Of a DNA stretch of 64,000 nucleotides, positions 44,363-55,600 are shown piece by piece. Source of the DNA: Chrysaora quinquecirrha (Eukaryota; Cnidaria; Scyphozoa; Semaeostomeae; Pelagiidae). The stretch covers positions 533,610 to 597,609 of the forward strand of contig JACTAT010000033.1 of NCBI GenBank assembly GCA_014526335.1. The letters run 5' to 3'. The translations under genes were made by a program, and so were the position numbers. Position 1 is the stretch's first letter. Each line of letters opens with the position of its first letter. The notes beneath the pieces are model-generated. The model was not told the DNA's origin. It ran no database searches and worked only from the letters and a program-made list of their open reading frames with translations.

Positions 44363-44629
44363 ATGGCCGAAGAGATTGTAAAGAAGAAAGCGAAAGCACG
44401 AAGTGTAAGTAGACGTTATATCAGGAAAATAATTGGAGAAACAGCAAAACTTATGGACGGGGAGACAGCTGAAGTGGTCGATCAATTGCAGGCCAACAGA
44501 GAAATTCTGAGAGCGGAAGTTGTGGCGTTGAATGTTATGGATAGTGAAATCCAAGACTTGCTTCCAGAAGATAAATTCGAAAGTGATATGATGGACTGTA
44601 AGGTTTTCTTTGGAGAAGTACAGTTGTGA
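44363..44629 (+). pseudogene. BEL/Pao gag, N-terminal piece
   Basis: 88 codons from an ATG (MAEEIVKKKAKARSVSRRYI, RKIIGETAKLMDGETAEVVD) to an in-frame TGA at 44627-44629. The next frame (44651) is in the same phase, so the TGA splits gag. The same TGA is present in the second copy at 60187-60189. Confidence 0.75.
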
Positions 44630-44650
44630 TTAACGAAAATCAAGTCGAAG

Positions 44651-47092
44651 ATGAAGAAAGTTTTAATTGAAGAGAAGCCAAGTGAGCCGCGCGAAGAACT
44701 CAAGAGCGCCATGCCAAGAACAAGAGACACAAAGTTGCCATACGTGAAGCTGAAAACATATTCGGGTAATCCAGCGGAAAGGACATCATTTTGGGAAACT
44801 TTTGAAGCTGCAATACACTCAGACGATGAGATTGAAGATGTAATGAATTTCAATTATCTGAAAACGTATTTGGAAGGACCCGCGGCAGATGCGGTCGCAG
44901 GCATGAAATCAACGTACGCGGAAGCAGTGAAAATAATAGAAAAAAGGTTTGGAGTTAAACAAATCATAATTTCGACCCATATGGATAAACTCTTAAATTT
45001 GAATGCCGTAACGTCTATTAGTGAAGTCAAGAAACTGAGAATCATGTACGACACAGTTGAAGCGAGTGTCAGAAGTCTGAGAGCGATGGGCGTGAAAACC
45101 GATGGATACGAGCAATTGTTGTCACCCATGATTGTGAACAAACTTCCAAATGAATTAAAAGTAACAATAACGAGAGGTTTGAAAGAGTCTTTTAATTTAT
45201 ATAAGCTTCTAAAGATTTTTCATGAAGAATTGCAGATCAGAGAAAAGTGTGCACTAAGTTTAGTTTCTGCACACCAAGGCAGTCAAGCTCATCCCGTCGC
45301 TGTAGAGTTGAAACCGCGAGAAAGACCAGCGTATTGGAATAACAATGCAACTGCCACTACGTTATTTACTGAAAGCCGAAAAAATACAGCTCAGGCTCAA
45401 GTGAAATGTGCTTATTGTGATCAGAATCACAAATCGCATCACTGTACGATTGTTACTAATCATGGGGCAAGGAAGAAAATCTTGATAGAGAAGAACCGAT
45501 GTTTTGTTTGTTTGCACGCTGGACATACTGCACGTGATTGCAGAACGAACATGAAATGCTTGAAATGCTATCGAAAGCATCATTCGACGATATGTAAATG
45601 CTACCCGAAAAGAGAAGCAAGAGTAACAACTGATTTGGTATCTAGTGAAGAAGAAAAACCTCCCGTGGTAAATGACGAAAAGCAAAGCTCAAGTACAGCG
45701 ACAACAAACATGCACGTGAGTACTAAGAATGCGGTACTTCTTCAAAACGCGCGGACAGAGGTAAAGGCCCCTGCTGGAAATGGCAATGGAAAACATGTTC
45801 GATTAGTTTTTGATTCTGGAAGTCAAAAGAGTTATGTTACAGAAGAAATCAAGCGTTCCCTCAAATTACCGGTCGTTGGGAAAGACAGATTGTCTATCAA
45901 AACATTTGGAGATACCGTGCCTAAAGTGAAAGATTGTGAAATCGTGCAGCTCATCGTTATGCCTGCTTATGTCGTTCATGTCATTTGCAATCCTATCGGT
46001 AACCAGTTGATATCTGTTGCAGTACAGAAGTATTCATATTTGCGTGGATTGGATTTGGCTGATTTCTCGCCAGAAGATGAGTTAAACGCAGATAAACCCG
46101 TTCAACTTTTGATTGGATCAGATGAGTTTTGGAGATTTGTGGGTGGTGAAGTCATCAGAGGAAATGAATATGGACCAGTTGCGTTGCAGACGAAGTTAGG
46201 GTGGGTACTATCAGGGCCCACTGATTTGGTAAGTTCAAATTCTGATTCTCATGTTATGAGATTTGATACCGTTATTATGGAGAAGAAAGAAGATTTTGCT
46301 ATTGTCAATAAAGTGAAAAAATTTTGGGAAAACGAAGCAATTGGTATCAAGGAGAGTGGAGATCAATTTGTTCATAATAATTTTGTTGATGAGATAAAAT
46401 TTGTTGATAATCGTTATGAAGTTAAAATGCCTTTTAAAGATGGACACCCGATTCTCCCAGACAACTATTCCCTTGCAAAAAGAAGATTATTCTCGCTTGT
46501 TAATAGGCTGCAGCAAAATAAGGAAATTGCTGAGCAATATGATGAAATAATAAAGGATCAGCTAGCAGAGGGAATAGTTGAAAGGGTTGATGAAAGTGCT
46601 AAAGTTGGACTGGGAGAGGTTCCTTACCTTCCACACAGAGAGGTTTTTTGGCCAGATAAAGAAACAACTAAAATAAGAGTTGTGTTTGATGCCTCAGCGA
46701 AAAACAAAGGGCCTAGCATGAACGAATGCATTGATTCTGGACCCTCGTTGTTACCCCTTTTGTATGATATTTTATTGAGATTCAGATGGAACAATATCTG
46801 TTTGATTGGGGATATTGAAGCTGCTTTTTTGAACATTGCTGTCGCGCCAGAACATAGAGATTTTATGCCTTTTTTGTGGGTGAATGACGTACATTCAAAA
46901 GACCCAGAGGTGATTGTTTATCGCAATGCTCGCGTTGGTTTTGGTGTAATTTGCTCTCCATTCTGCCTAAATGCAGTCGTCCAATATCACATGTCAAAAT
47001 TTGCCTATGATAAAGAATTTGTTGACGTTGTTCAAAGTTCACTTTATTGTGATGATTTCTTGGGGGTACAGATAACGAGGAAAGTGCATTAG
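44651..47092 (+). pseudogene. BEL/Pao gag-protease-RT frame
   Basis: 813 codons. DUF1759 gag domain about residues 30-200 (YSGNPAERTSFWETF); zinc knuckles at 253-265 (CAYC...HHC), 284-297 (CFVCLHAGHTARDC) and 303-315; aspartic protease with DSGS at 388-391; RT with VVFDASAK near 677, IGDIEAAFLNI near 719 and YCDD at 799-802. The frame then runs into a stop because of a one-base loss just after YCDD (near 47065). Compared with the second copy, 27 bp are missing in frame at about 45953 and 355 bp are deleted at 47340, which removes the RT thumb / RNase H start. Confidence 0.85.
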
Positions 47093-47321
47093 CTCTTTAT
47101 TCGAAATTGAAAGATCGATTTAAGCAAAGAAATTTGAACATACGAAAGTTTCTCAGCAATAGCGAGAGCGTTTTGGCTAAGATTGAAGAATTAGAATATG
47201 GTCTTGTTTCTAACGAAAATCCGAAAATGTCCAAGAAAAACGAACCAGACAACTCGCCGGACAAACCTGAAGTCTCAGTAGGTTCGAAAAAGTCGGACGA
47301 GCCAAAAATCTTGGGTATGCT

Positions 47322-48062
47322 TTGGAACTTCGAGTCAGATATGTCGTTTGCCATCTGAAAACTGGTGAAATTGTTTCTTCGTTAGTTTCTTCAAAAACAC
47401 GAATAGCACCTATCGGGGGTGAAACCATTCCACGTTTGGAACTCTTGTCGGCTCTAATTCTTTCTCGTTTGATAACTAATGTACGAGAAGCCTTCAAACC
47501 GAATTTGTGCATAAAAGATTGCTATTGTTGGTCAGATTCTAAAATTACTCTTTGGTGGATTTCGAGTGAAAACAAGGTTTGGAAGGTCTTTATCCAAAAT
47601 CGAGTCAATGAAATCAGAAAATTAATTCCACCATCGGAATGGCGCTATTGTCCGACCAAGGTTAATCCGGCTGACATTTTGTCTCGAGGAATGAAAGCGT
47701 CAAAATTGTCGAATAATGATTTGTGGTGGAAAGGGCCCGATTTTCTCAGAAAGTCCTCTGAATTTTGGCCGCAGAAAGAAAACTTTGAAACTTCTGAAAG
47801 GGCTGAGTACATGAGATACGAAAATAACAGAGAAATTCCTGTGAGCGTTAATCTAACGCACGGTGAAAATGCCAAAATTGGTAATATTATTGCTGTCGAT
47901 CGTTTCAGTGACATTAATCGACTCTTTCGTGTCACCGCTTACGTCTCGCGATTTATTTGCAATTTGAAATCCAGAATTCGAAAATTGAAGTCCACGCACA
48001 GCGCCGTGTTAGAACTAAACGAAATTGAAGACGCGAAAATACGTGGTTTCGTTCCGGGGTAA
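47322..48062 (+). pseudogene. BEL/Pao RNase H (A17) part
   Basis: In the frame starting near 47322, text begins protein-like at RYVVCHLKTGEIVSSLVSSK and contains KTRIAPIGGETIPRLELLSA, CYCWSDSKITLWWI and CPTKVNPADILSRGMKA, all typical of the BEL/Pao RNase H segment. It follows the 355-bp deletion at 47340 and shifts frame again near 48055, where the integrase begins in another frame. Confidence 0.8.
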
Positions 48063-49428
48063 GGAAATTAAAGCAGAAAAGAACTTCGAAAGCTTGAAGG
48101 TAAATTTAATGTTGTTTGAGGACGAAAATGAAGTACTGCGTTGCAGAGGTAGAATCGGAAACGCCTCGTTGAATTTTGAAACTAAATATCCAGTGCTTTT
48201 ACCGCGTGTGGGACATTTTACTGATTTAATCATTAGTCAGTGTCATAAGGCAGTGAAACATAACGGAGTGAAGGAGACACTGACAGAACTGCGTTCAAAT
48301 TTTTGGATTGTGAGAGGGAGGCAAAAGATTAAAGCGTTTATCAATCGCTGTACAGTCTGTAAAAAGATTCAAGGTAAAAGCTACGACGCGCCTCCACAGC
48401 CACCGTTACCTGAGTTTCGTGTTAATGTCGAGTATGCTTTTGATAAAGTTGGAATAGATTTTGTTGGACCGCTCTTCGTTAAAAACATTTATGGAAACGA
48501 TAATTCGATGTTTAAGGTTTATATATTGTTGATTACGTGCGCAAGCAGCCGTGCTATTCATTTAGAGCTGGTACCCAATTTAGAGGCAACTTCGCTTATT
48601 CCTGGTTTAAAACGCTTTCAAGCTCGCAGAGGAATTCCGAGATTCATAATTAGCAACAACGGACGCACGTTTAAAGATGCAAAATTGAAACAATTCTTAA
48701 TCAAAAACAACATCGTTTGGAATTTTATAGTCGAACATGCTAGTTGGTTTGGCGGTTTCTATGAACGCCTCGTGCAGTCGGTGAAAAGATGCTTGAGGAA
48801 AGTCTTGCGAAATGCGAAATTAACTTATGAAGAATTACTGACAGAGTTAACTGAAGTTGAAGGTGTGCTCAATTCAAGGCCACTAACATATGTCTATGAC
48901 GAAGTGGGCCTATTTTTAACACCGTCGCACGTAATTTGTGGTCGTAGATTAATAGACAAACCGAATCAGGACAATGAACCGAAATCAGACATTGTTGAAA
49001 ATCGTGAATCTTTATCGAAACGAAGTCTTTACTTAGAAAAATTGCTTGCTCATTTCAGGAATCTGTTTAAACATGAATATTTGACAAGCCTTCGCGAATT
49101 CCACGTTGGAAAGAAAACACGTACGAATCAAATTATTAAGGTTGGAGATATCGTTAAGATACATGAAGATAAATGTCCACGTCAACTATGGAGTCTTGGA
49201 CGTGTAGTTGATCTCAATAGTGGTAAGGATGGAAATGTACGTAGCACTGTTGTTCAAGTCTACAGAAAGGGAAAAGTATCTGGACTGAGACGACCTGTCA
49301 AGAAATTGTATCCTGTTGAGGTTCCTGATAAAGATGTTGCCAAACAGGAAAAAACTGAAATATGCGTTGATTCAGAACCTCGTATCAAAACCGTGTTAGA
49401 TAATGACGTAGTAGAGATGATTCAATAG
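48025..49428 (+). pseudogene. BEL/Pao integrase and DUF5641
   Basis: 467 codons, of which those from about residue 17 on belong to the element. HHCC zinc domain: H74 and H79 (CHKAVKHNG), C109 and C112 (CTVC). Integrase core: D145 (GIDFVGPL), then N211 at the position of the second catalytic Asp (ISNNGRTF instead of S-D-N-G), and E247 (GGFYERLV), 35 residues after it. The C-terminal DUF5641 has VGDIVKIHEDKCPRQLWSLG and RRPVKKLYPVEV. The catalytic Asn implies an inactive strand-transfer centre, probably a single G-to-A change. Confidence 0.85.
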
Positions 49429-49525
49429 TCGTAATTATGTATTCGTTTAGTTAGTTAATATCGTTTTGTTGGTTCTATATTGTTATAGAGTATATTTGTA
49501 GTCGTAGAGTAGTAATTCGCATTTC

Positions 49526-49536
49526 CCGTGGGGGAG
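49526..49536 (+). promoter_or_regulatory. polypurine tract of the BEL/Pao element
   Basis: CCGTGGGGGAG directly precedes TGTC of the right LTR at 49537. It is short and purine-rich only in its last nine bases, as expected for a plus-strand priming site. Confidence 0.6.
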
Positions 49537-49695
49537 TGTCGAAAAAAGGACTGGAACTCACTGTTCATGTCACGTGACTGTAATTAATTATTTAGCGTGT
49601 TTGTGTAACGTGTTTGGAGTTCAGTAGAGATTTGAGAGTAGGCTTTGTGCAAGGTAAAGGTAGAACTAGGAACCAAATAAACGAGCAATTCATGT
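49537..49695 (+). repeat. right LTR of the BEL/Pao element
   Basis: 159 bp beginning TGTCGAAAAAAGGACTGGAA and ending GAGCAATTCATGT. It matches the left LTR (44114-44270) with 5 substitutions and one 2-bp indel. AATAAA is at 49676-49681. Confidence 0.9.
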
Positions 49696-52600
49696 CACGG
49701 GGCTTTCGAAAACACCCTTTTTCTCCAGAAACACTTAGAAATACCTACCAGAATCCCTTAGAATGGCCTTCAGTGGGTAAATAATGTAATTTTATATTAC
49801 TTTAGGTCAAATTAGGAAGAAAAACTACACCAAAAAAATCGCCAAAAAGGCAAGTCTATAGCCTTGCCAAATGGCCGAAAATTAGACAAAATCGGGGGCT
49901 TCGAAAACACCCTTATTTCTCCAGAAACACTTAGAAATACCTACCAAAACCTCTTAGAATAGCCTCTAAGTGGTAAATAATGTAATTTTGTATCACTTTA
50001 GGTCGAAATAGGAAGAAAAATTGATCCCCAAAAATAGCCAAAAAGGCAAGTCTATAGCCTTGCCAAATGGCCGAAAATTAGACAAAATCAAGGGTTTTGA
50101 AAACACCTTTTTCTCCAGAAACACTTAGAAATACCTACCAGAACCCCTTAGAATGGCCTGTATGTAATTTAAATAATGTAATTTTATATCACTTATAGCC
50201 AAATCGAATTAGGAAGTCAGGGGTTTTGAAAAATCCACTATACTCAGAAATACCTACCAGAACCCCTTAGAAAAATATTAGGAAGCCAAAAGGCAAGTCT
50301 ATAGCCTTGCCAAATGGCCGAAAATTAGACAAAATCAGGGGTTTTGAAAACACCCTTTTTCTCCAGAAATACTTAGAAATACCTACCAGAAGCCCTTAGA
50401 ATAGCCTCTAAGGGGTAAATAATGTAATTTTATATCAATTTAGGTCGAATTAGGAAGAAAAATTATCCCCAAAAAATTGCCAAAAAGGCAAGTCTATAGC
50501 CTTGCCAAATGGCCGAAAATTAGACAAAATCAGGGGTTTTGAAAACACCCTTATTTCTCCAGAAACACTTAGAAATACCTACCAGAACCCCTTAGAATAG
50601 CCTCTAAGGGGTAAATAATGTAATTTTGTATCACTTTAGGTCGAAATAGGAAGAAAAATTGATCCCAAAAAATAGCCAAAAAGGCAAGTCTATAGCCTTG
50701 CCAAATGGCCGAAAATTAGACAAAATCAAGGGTTTTGAAAACACCCTTTTTTCTCCAGAAATACTTAGAAATACCTACCAGAACCCCTTAGAATAGCCTC
50801 TAGGGGTAAATAATGTAATTTTATATCACGTTAGGTCGAATTAGGAAGAAAAATTGATCCTAAAAAATGGCCCAAAAGGCAAGTCTATAGCCTTGCCAAA
50901 TGGCCGAAAATTAGACAAAATCAGGGTTTTGAAAATACCCTTTTTCTCCAGAAATACTTAGAAATACCTACCAGAATCCCATAGAATAGCCTTCAGTGGG
51001 TAAATAATAAAATTTAATATTACTTTATGTCCTATTAGGAAGAAAAACTACACTAAAAAATCGTCAAAAAGGCAAGTCTATAGCCTTGCCAAATGGCCGA
51101 AAATTAGACAAAATCAGGGGTTTTGAAAACACCCTTTTTCTCCAGAAATGCTTAGAAATACCTACCAGAAGCCCTTAGAATAGCCTCTAAGGGGTAATTA
51201 ATGTAATTTTATATCAATTTAGGTCGAATTAGGAAGAAAAAAGACTATCCCAAAAAATCGCCAAAAAGGCAAGTCTATAGCCTTGCCAAATGGCCGAAAA
51301 TTAGCCAAAATCGGGGGTTTCGAAAACACCCTTATTTCTCCAGAAACACTTAGAAATACCTACCAGAATCCCATAGCGTAGCCTTCAGTGGGTAAATAAT
51401 AAATTTTAATATTACTTTATGTCCTATTAGGAAGAAAAACTACCCAAGAAAATTCGTGAAAAGGCAAGTCAATAGCCTTGCCAAATGGCCGAAAAGTAGA
51501 CAAAATCAAGGGTTTTGAAACACCCTTTTTCTCCAGAAATACTTAGAAATACCTACCAGAACCCCTTAGAATGGCCTGTACGTGGTAAATGATGTAATTT
51601 TATATCACTTTAGGTCAAATTAGGAAGAAAAAACTACACTAAAAAAATTCGTCAAAAAGGCAAGTCTATAGCCTTGCCAAATGGCCGAAAATTAGACAAA
51701 ATCGGGGGCTTCGAAAACACCCTTATTTCTCCAGAAACACTTAGAAATACCTGCCAAAACCTCTTAGAATAGCCTCTAAGGGGTAAATAATGTAATTTTG
51801 TATCACTTTAGGTCGAAATAGGAAGAAAAAATTGATCCCCAAAAATAGCCAAAAGGCAAGTCTATAGCCTTGCCAAATGGCCGAAAATTAGACAAAATCA
51901 AGGGTTTTGAAAACACCCTTTTTCTCCAGAAACACTTAGAAATACCTACCAGAACCCCTTAGAATGGCCTCTAGGGGGTAAATAATGTAATTTAATATTA
52001 CTTTAGATGGAATTAGGAAGAAAAAACTACACTGAAAAAATTCGCCAAAAAGGCAAGTCTATAGCCTTGCCAAATGGCCGAAAATTAGACAAAATCAGGG
52101 GCTTGAAAACACCCTTATTTCTCCAGAAACACTTAGAAATACCTACCAGAACCCCTCTTAGAATAGCCTCTAAGTGGTAAATAATGTAATTTTGTATCAC
52201 TTTAGGTCGAAATAGGAAGAAAAATTGATCCCCAAAAAAATAGCCAAAAAGGCAAGTCTATAGCCTTGCCAAATGGCCGAAAATTAGACAAAATCAAGGG
52301 TTTTGAAAACACCCTTTTTTCTCCAGAAACACTTAGAAATACCTACCAGAACCCCTTAGAATGGCCTGTACGTGTTAAATAATGTAATTTTACGTCACTA
52401 TAGGTCGAATTAGGAAGAAAAACTACACTGAAAAAATCGCCAAAAAAGGCAAGTCTATAGCCTTGCCAAATGGCCGAAAATTAGACAAAATCAGGGGTTT
52501 TTGAAAACACCCCTATTTCTCCAGAGAAAAACTTAGAAATACTTACCAGAACCCCTTAGAATAGCCTCTAGGGGTAAATAATGTAATTTAATATTACTTT

Positions 52601-55600
52601 AGGTCCAATTAGGAAGAAAAATTATCCCCAAAAATGGCCAAAAGGCAAGTCCATAGCCTTGCCAAATGGCCGAAAATTAGCCAAAAACAGGGGTTTTGAA
52701 AAAAACCCTTTTTCTCCAGAAATACTTAGAAATACTTACCAGAACCCTTAGAATAGCCTCTAGGGGTAAATAATGTAATTTAATATTACTTTAGGTCCAA
52801 TTAGGAAGAAAAATTATCCCCAAAAATTCGTCAAAAAAGGCAAGTCTATAGCCTTGCCATATGGCCAAAATTAGCCAAAATCGGGGGGTTTTGAAAACAC
52901 CCTTTTTCTCCAGATATACTCAGAAATACCTACCAGAAGCCCTTAGAATAGCCTCTAGGGGGTAAATAATGTAATTTTATATCAATTTAGGTCGAATTAG
53001 GAAGAAAAAATTATCCCCAAAAAATCGCAAAAAAGGCAAGTCCATAGCCTTGCCAAATGGCCGAAAATTAGACAAAATCGGGGTTTCGAAAAAACCCTTT
53101 TTTTCTCCAGATATACTCAGAAATACCTACCAGAAGCCCTTAGAATTGCCTCTAAGGGGTAATTAATGTAATTTTATACCACTTTAGGTCGAATTAGGAA
53201 GAAAAAACTACACTAAAAAAATTCGTCAAAAAGGCAAGTCTATAGCCTTGCCAAATGGCCGAAAATTAGCAAAAAAACAGGGGTTTTAAAAACACTCTTT
53301 TTTCTAAAAAAATGCCTAGAAATACCTACCAGAAGCCCTTAGAATGGCCTCTAAGGGGTAAATATTGTAATTTTATATCACTTTAGGTCCAATTAGGAAA
53401 AAAACTACCCTAAAAAATCGTCAAAAAAGGCAAGTCTATAGCCTTGCCAAATGGCCGAAATTAGACAAAATCAGGGGTTTTGAAAACACCCTTATTTCTC
53501 CAGAAACACTTAGAAATACCTACCAGAACCCCTTAGAATGGCCTGTACGTGTTAAATGATGTAATTTTACATCACTATAGGTCGAATTAGGAAGAAAAAC
53601 TACACTGAAAAAATCGCCAAAAGGCAAGTCTATAGCCTTGCCAAATGGCCGAAAATTAGACAAAATCAGGGCTTTTGAAAACACCCTTATTTCTCCAGAA
53701 ACACTTAGAAATACCTACCAAAACCTCTTAGAATAGCCTCTAAGTGGTAAATAATGTAATTTTGTATCACTTTAGGTCGAAATAGGAAGAAAATTGATCC
53801 CCAAAAAATAGCCAAAAGGCAAGTCTATAGCCTTGCCAAATGGCCGAAAATTAGACAAAATCAAGGGTTTTGAAAACACTCTTTTTCTCCAGAAACACTT
53901 AGAAATACCTACCAGAACCCCTTAGAATGGCCTCTACGTGTTAAATGATGTAATTTTACATCACTATAGGTCGAATTAGGAAGAAAAACTACGCTGAAAA
54001 AATCGTCAAAAGGCAAGTCTATAGCCTTGCCAAATGGCCGAAAATTAGCCAAAATCAGGGTTTCAAAACACCCTTTTTCTCCAGATATACTCAGAAATAC
54101 CTACCAGAAGCCCTTAGAATAGCCTCTAGGGGGTAAATAATGTAATTTTATATCAATTTAGGTCGAATTAGGAAGAAAAAATTATCCCCAAAAAATCGCA
54201 AAAAAGGCAAGTCTATAGCCTTGCCAAATGGCCAAAAATTAGCCAAAATCGGGGGTTTCGAAAACACCCTTTTTTCTCCAGATATACTCAGAAATACCTA
54301 CCAGAACCCCTTAGAATAGCCTCTAGGGGGTAAATAATGTAATTTAATATTACTTTAGGTCCAATTAGGAAGAAAAAATTATCCCCAAAAATAGCCAAAA
54401 AGGCAAGTCTATAGTCTTGCCAAATGGCCGAAAATTAAACAAAATCGGGGGTTTTGAAAGCATCTTTTTTTCTCCAGATATACTCAGAAATACCTACCAG
54501 AACCCCATAGAATAGCCTCTAGGGGGTAAATAATGTAATTTTATATTACTTTAGGTCGAATTAGGAATAAAAAAACTACACTAAAAAAATTCGTCAAAAA
54601 GGCAAGTATATAGCCTTGCCAAATGGCCGAAAATTAGCAAAAAAACAAGGGTTTTAAAAATACTCTTTTTTCTCGAAAAATGCCTAGAAATACCTACCAG
54701 AACCCCTTAGAATGGCCTCTAAGGGGTAAATATTGTAATTTTATATCACTTTAGGTCAAATTAGGAAGAAAAACTACACTAAAAAATCGCCAAAAAGGCA
54801 AGTCTATAGCCTGCCGAAAATTAGACAAAATCAGAGGTTTAGAAAACACCCTTTTTTCTCCAGAAACACTTAGAAATACCTACCAGAACCCCTTAGAATG
54901 GCCTCTGCAGGGTAAATAATGTTATTTTATATCACTTTAGGTCGAATTAGGAAGAAAAACTACACTAAAAAAATCGCCAAAAGGCAAGTCTATAGCCTTG
55001 CCAAATGGCCGAAAATTAGACAAAATCAGGGCTTTTGAAAAACCCTTTTTCTCCAGAAACACTTAGAAATACCTACCAGAATCCCATAGAGTAGCCTTCA
55101 GGTGGTAAATAATAAATTTTAGTATTACTTTATGTCCTATTAGGAAGAAAAAACTACCCAAAAAAATTCGTGAAAAAGGCAAGTCAATAGCCTTGCCAAA
55201 TGGCCGAAAATTAGACAAAATTGGGGCTTTTGAAAACACCCTCTTTTCTCCAGAAATACTTAGAAATACCTACCAGAACCTCTTAGAATAGCCTCTAAGT
55301 GGTAAATAATGTAATTTTGTATCACTTTAGGTCGAAATAGGAAGAAAAATTGATCCCCAAAAAATAGCCAAAAAGGCAAGTCTATAGCCTTGCCAAATGG
55401 CCGAAAATTAGACAAAATCAAGGGTTTTGAAAACACCGTTTTCTCCAGAAATACTTAGAAATACATACCAGAACCCCTTAGAATGGCCTGTATGTGGTAA
55501 ATGATGTAATTTTATATCACTTTAGATCGAATTAGGAAGAAAAAACTACACTAAAAAAATCGCCAAAAATTCAAGTCTATAGCCTTTTTGGCGATTATCT

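Larger units (their letters stand above)
44114..49695 (+). mobile_element. BEL/Pao LTR retrotransposon, degraded, inserted in satellite
   Basis: Structure from left: LTR (44114-44270), primer-binding site (44273-44290), gag start, gag DUF1759, zinc knuckles, DUF1758 aspartic protease, RT, RNase H (peptidase A17 type), integrase, DUF5641, polypurine tract and right LTR (49537-49695). The order gag-PR-RT-RH-INT and the DUF1759/DUF1758/DUF5641 pieces define the BEL/Pao superfamily. The frame is broken by a stop at 44627-44629, a one-base loss near 47065, a deletion at 47340 and a further shift near 48055. The two LTRs differ at 5 substitutions and one 2-bp indel over 157 bp (about 3%). There is no clean target duplication at the ends. 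Confidence 0.95.
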
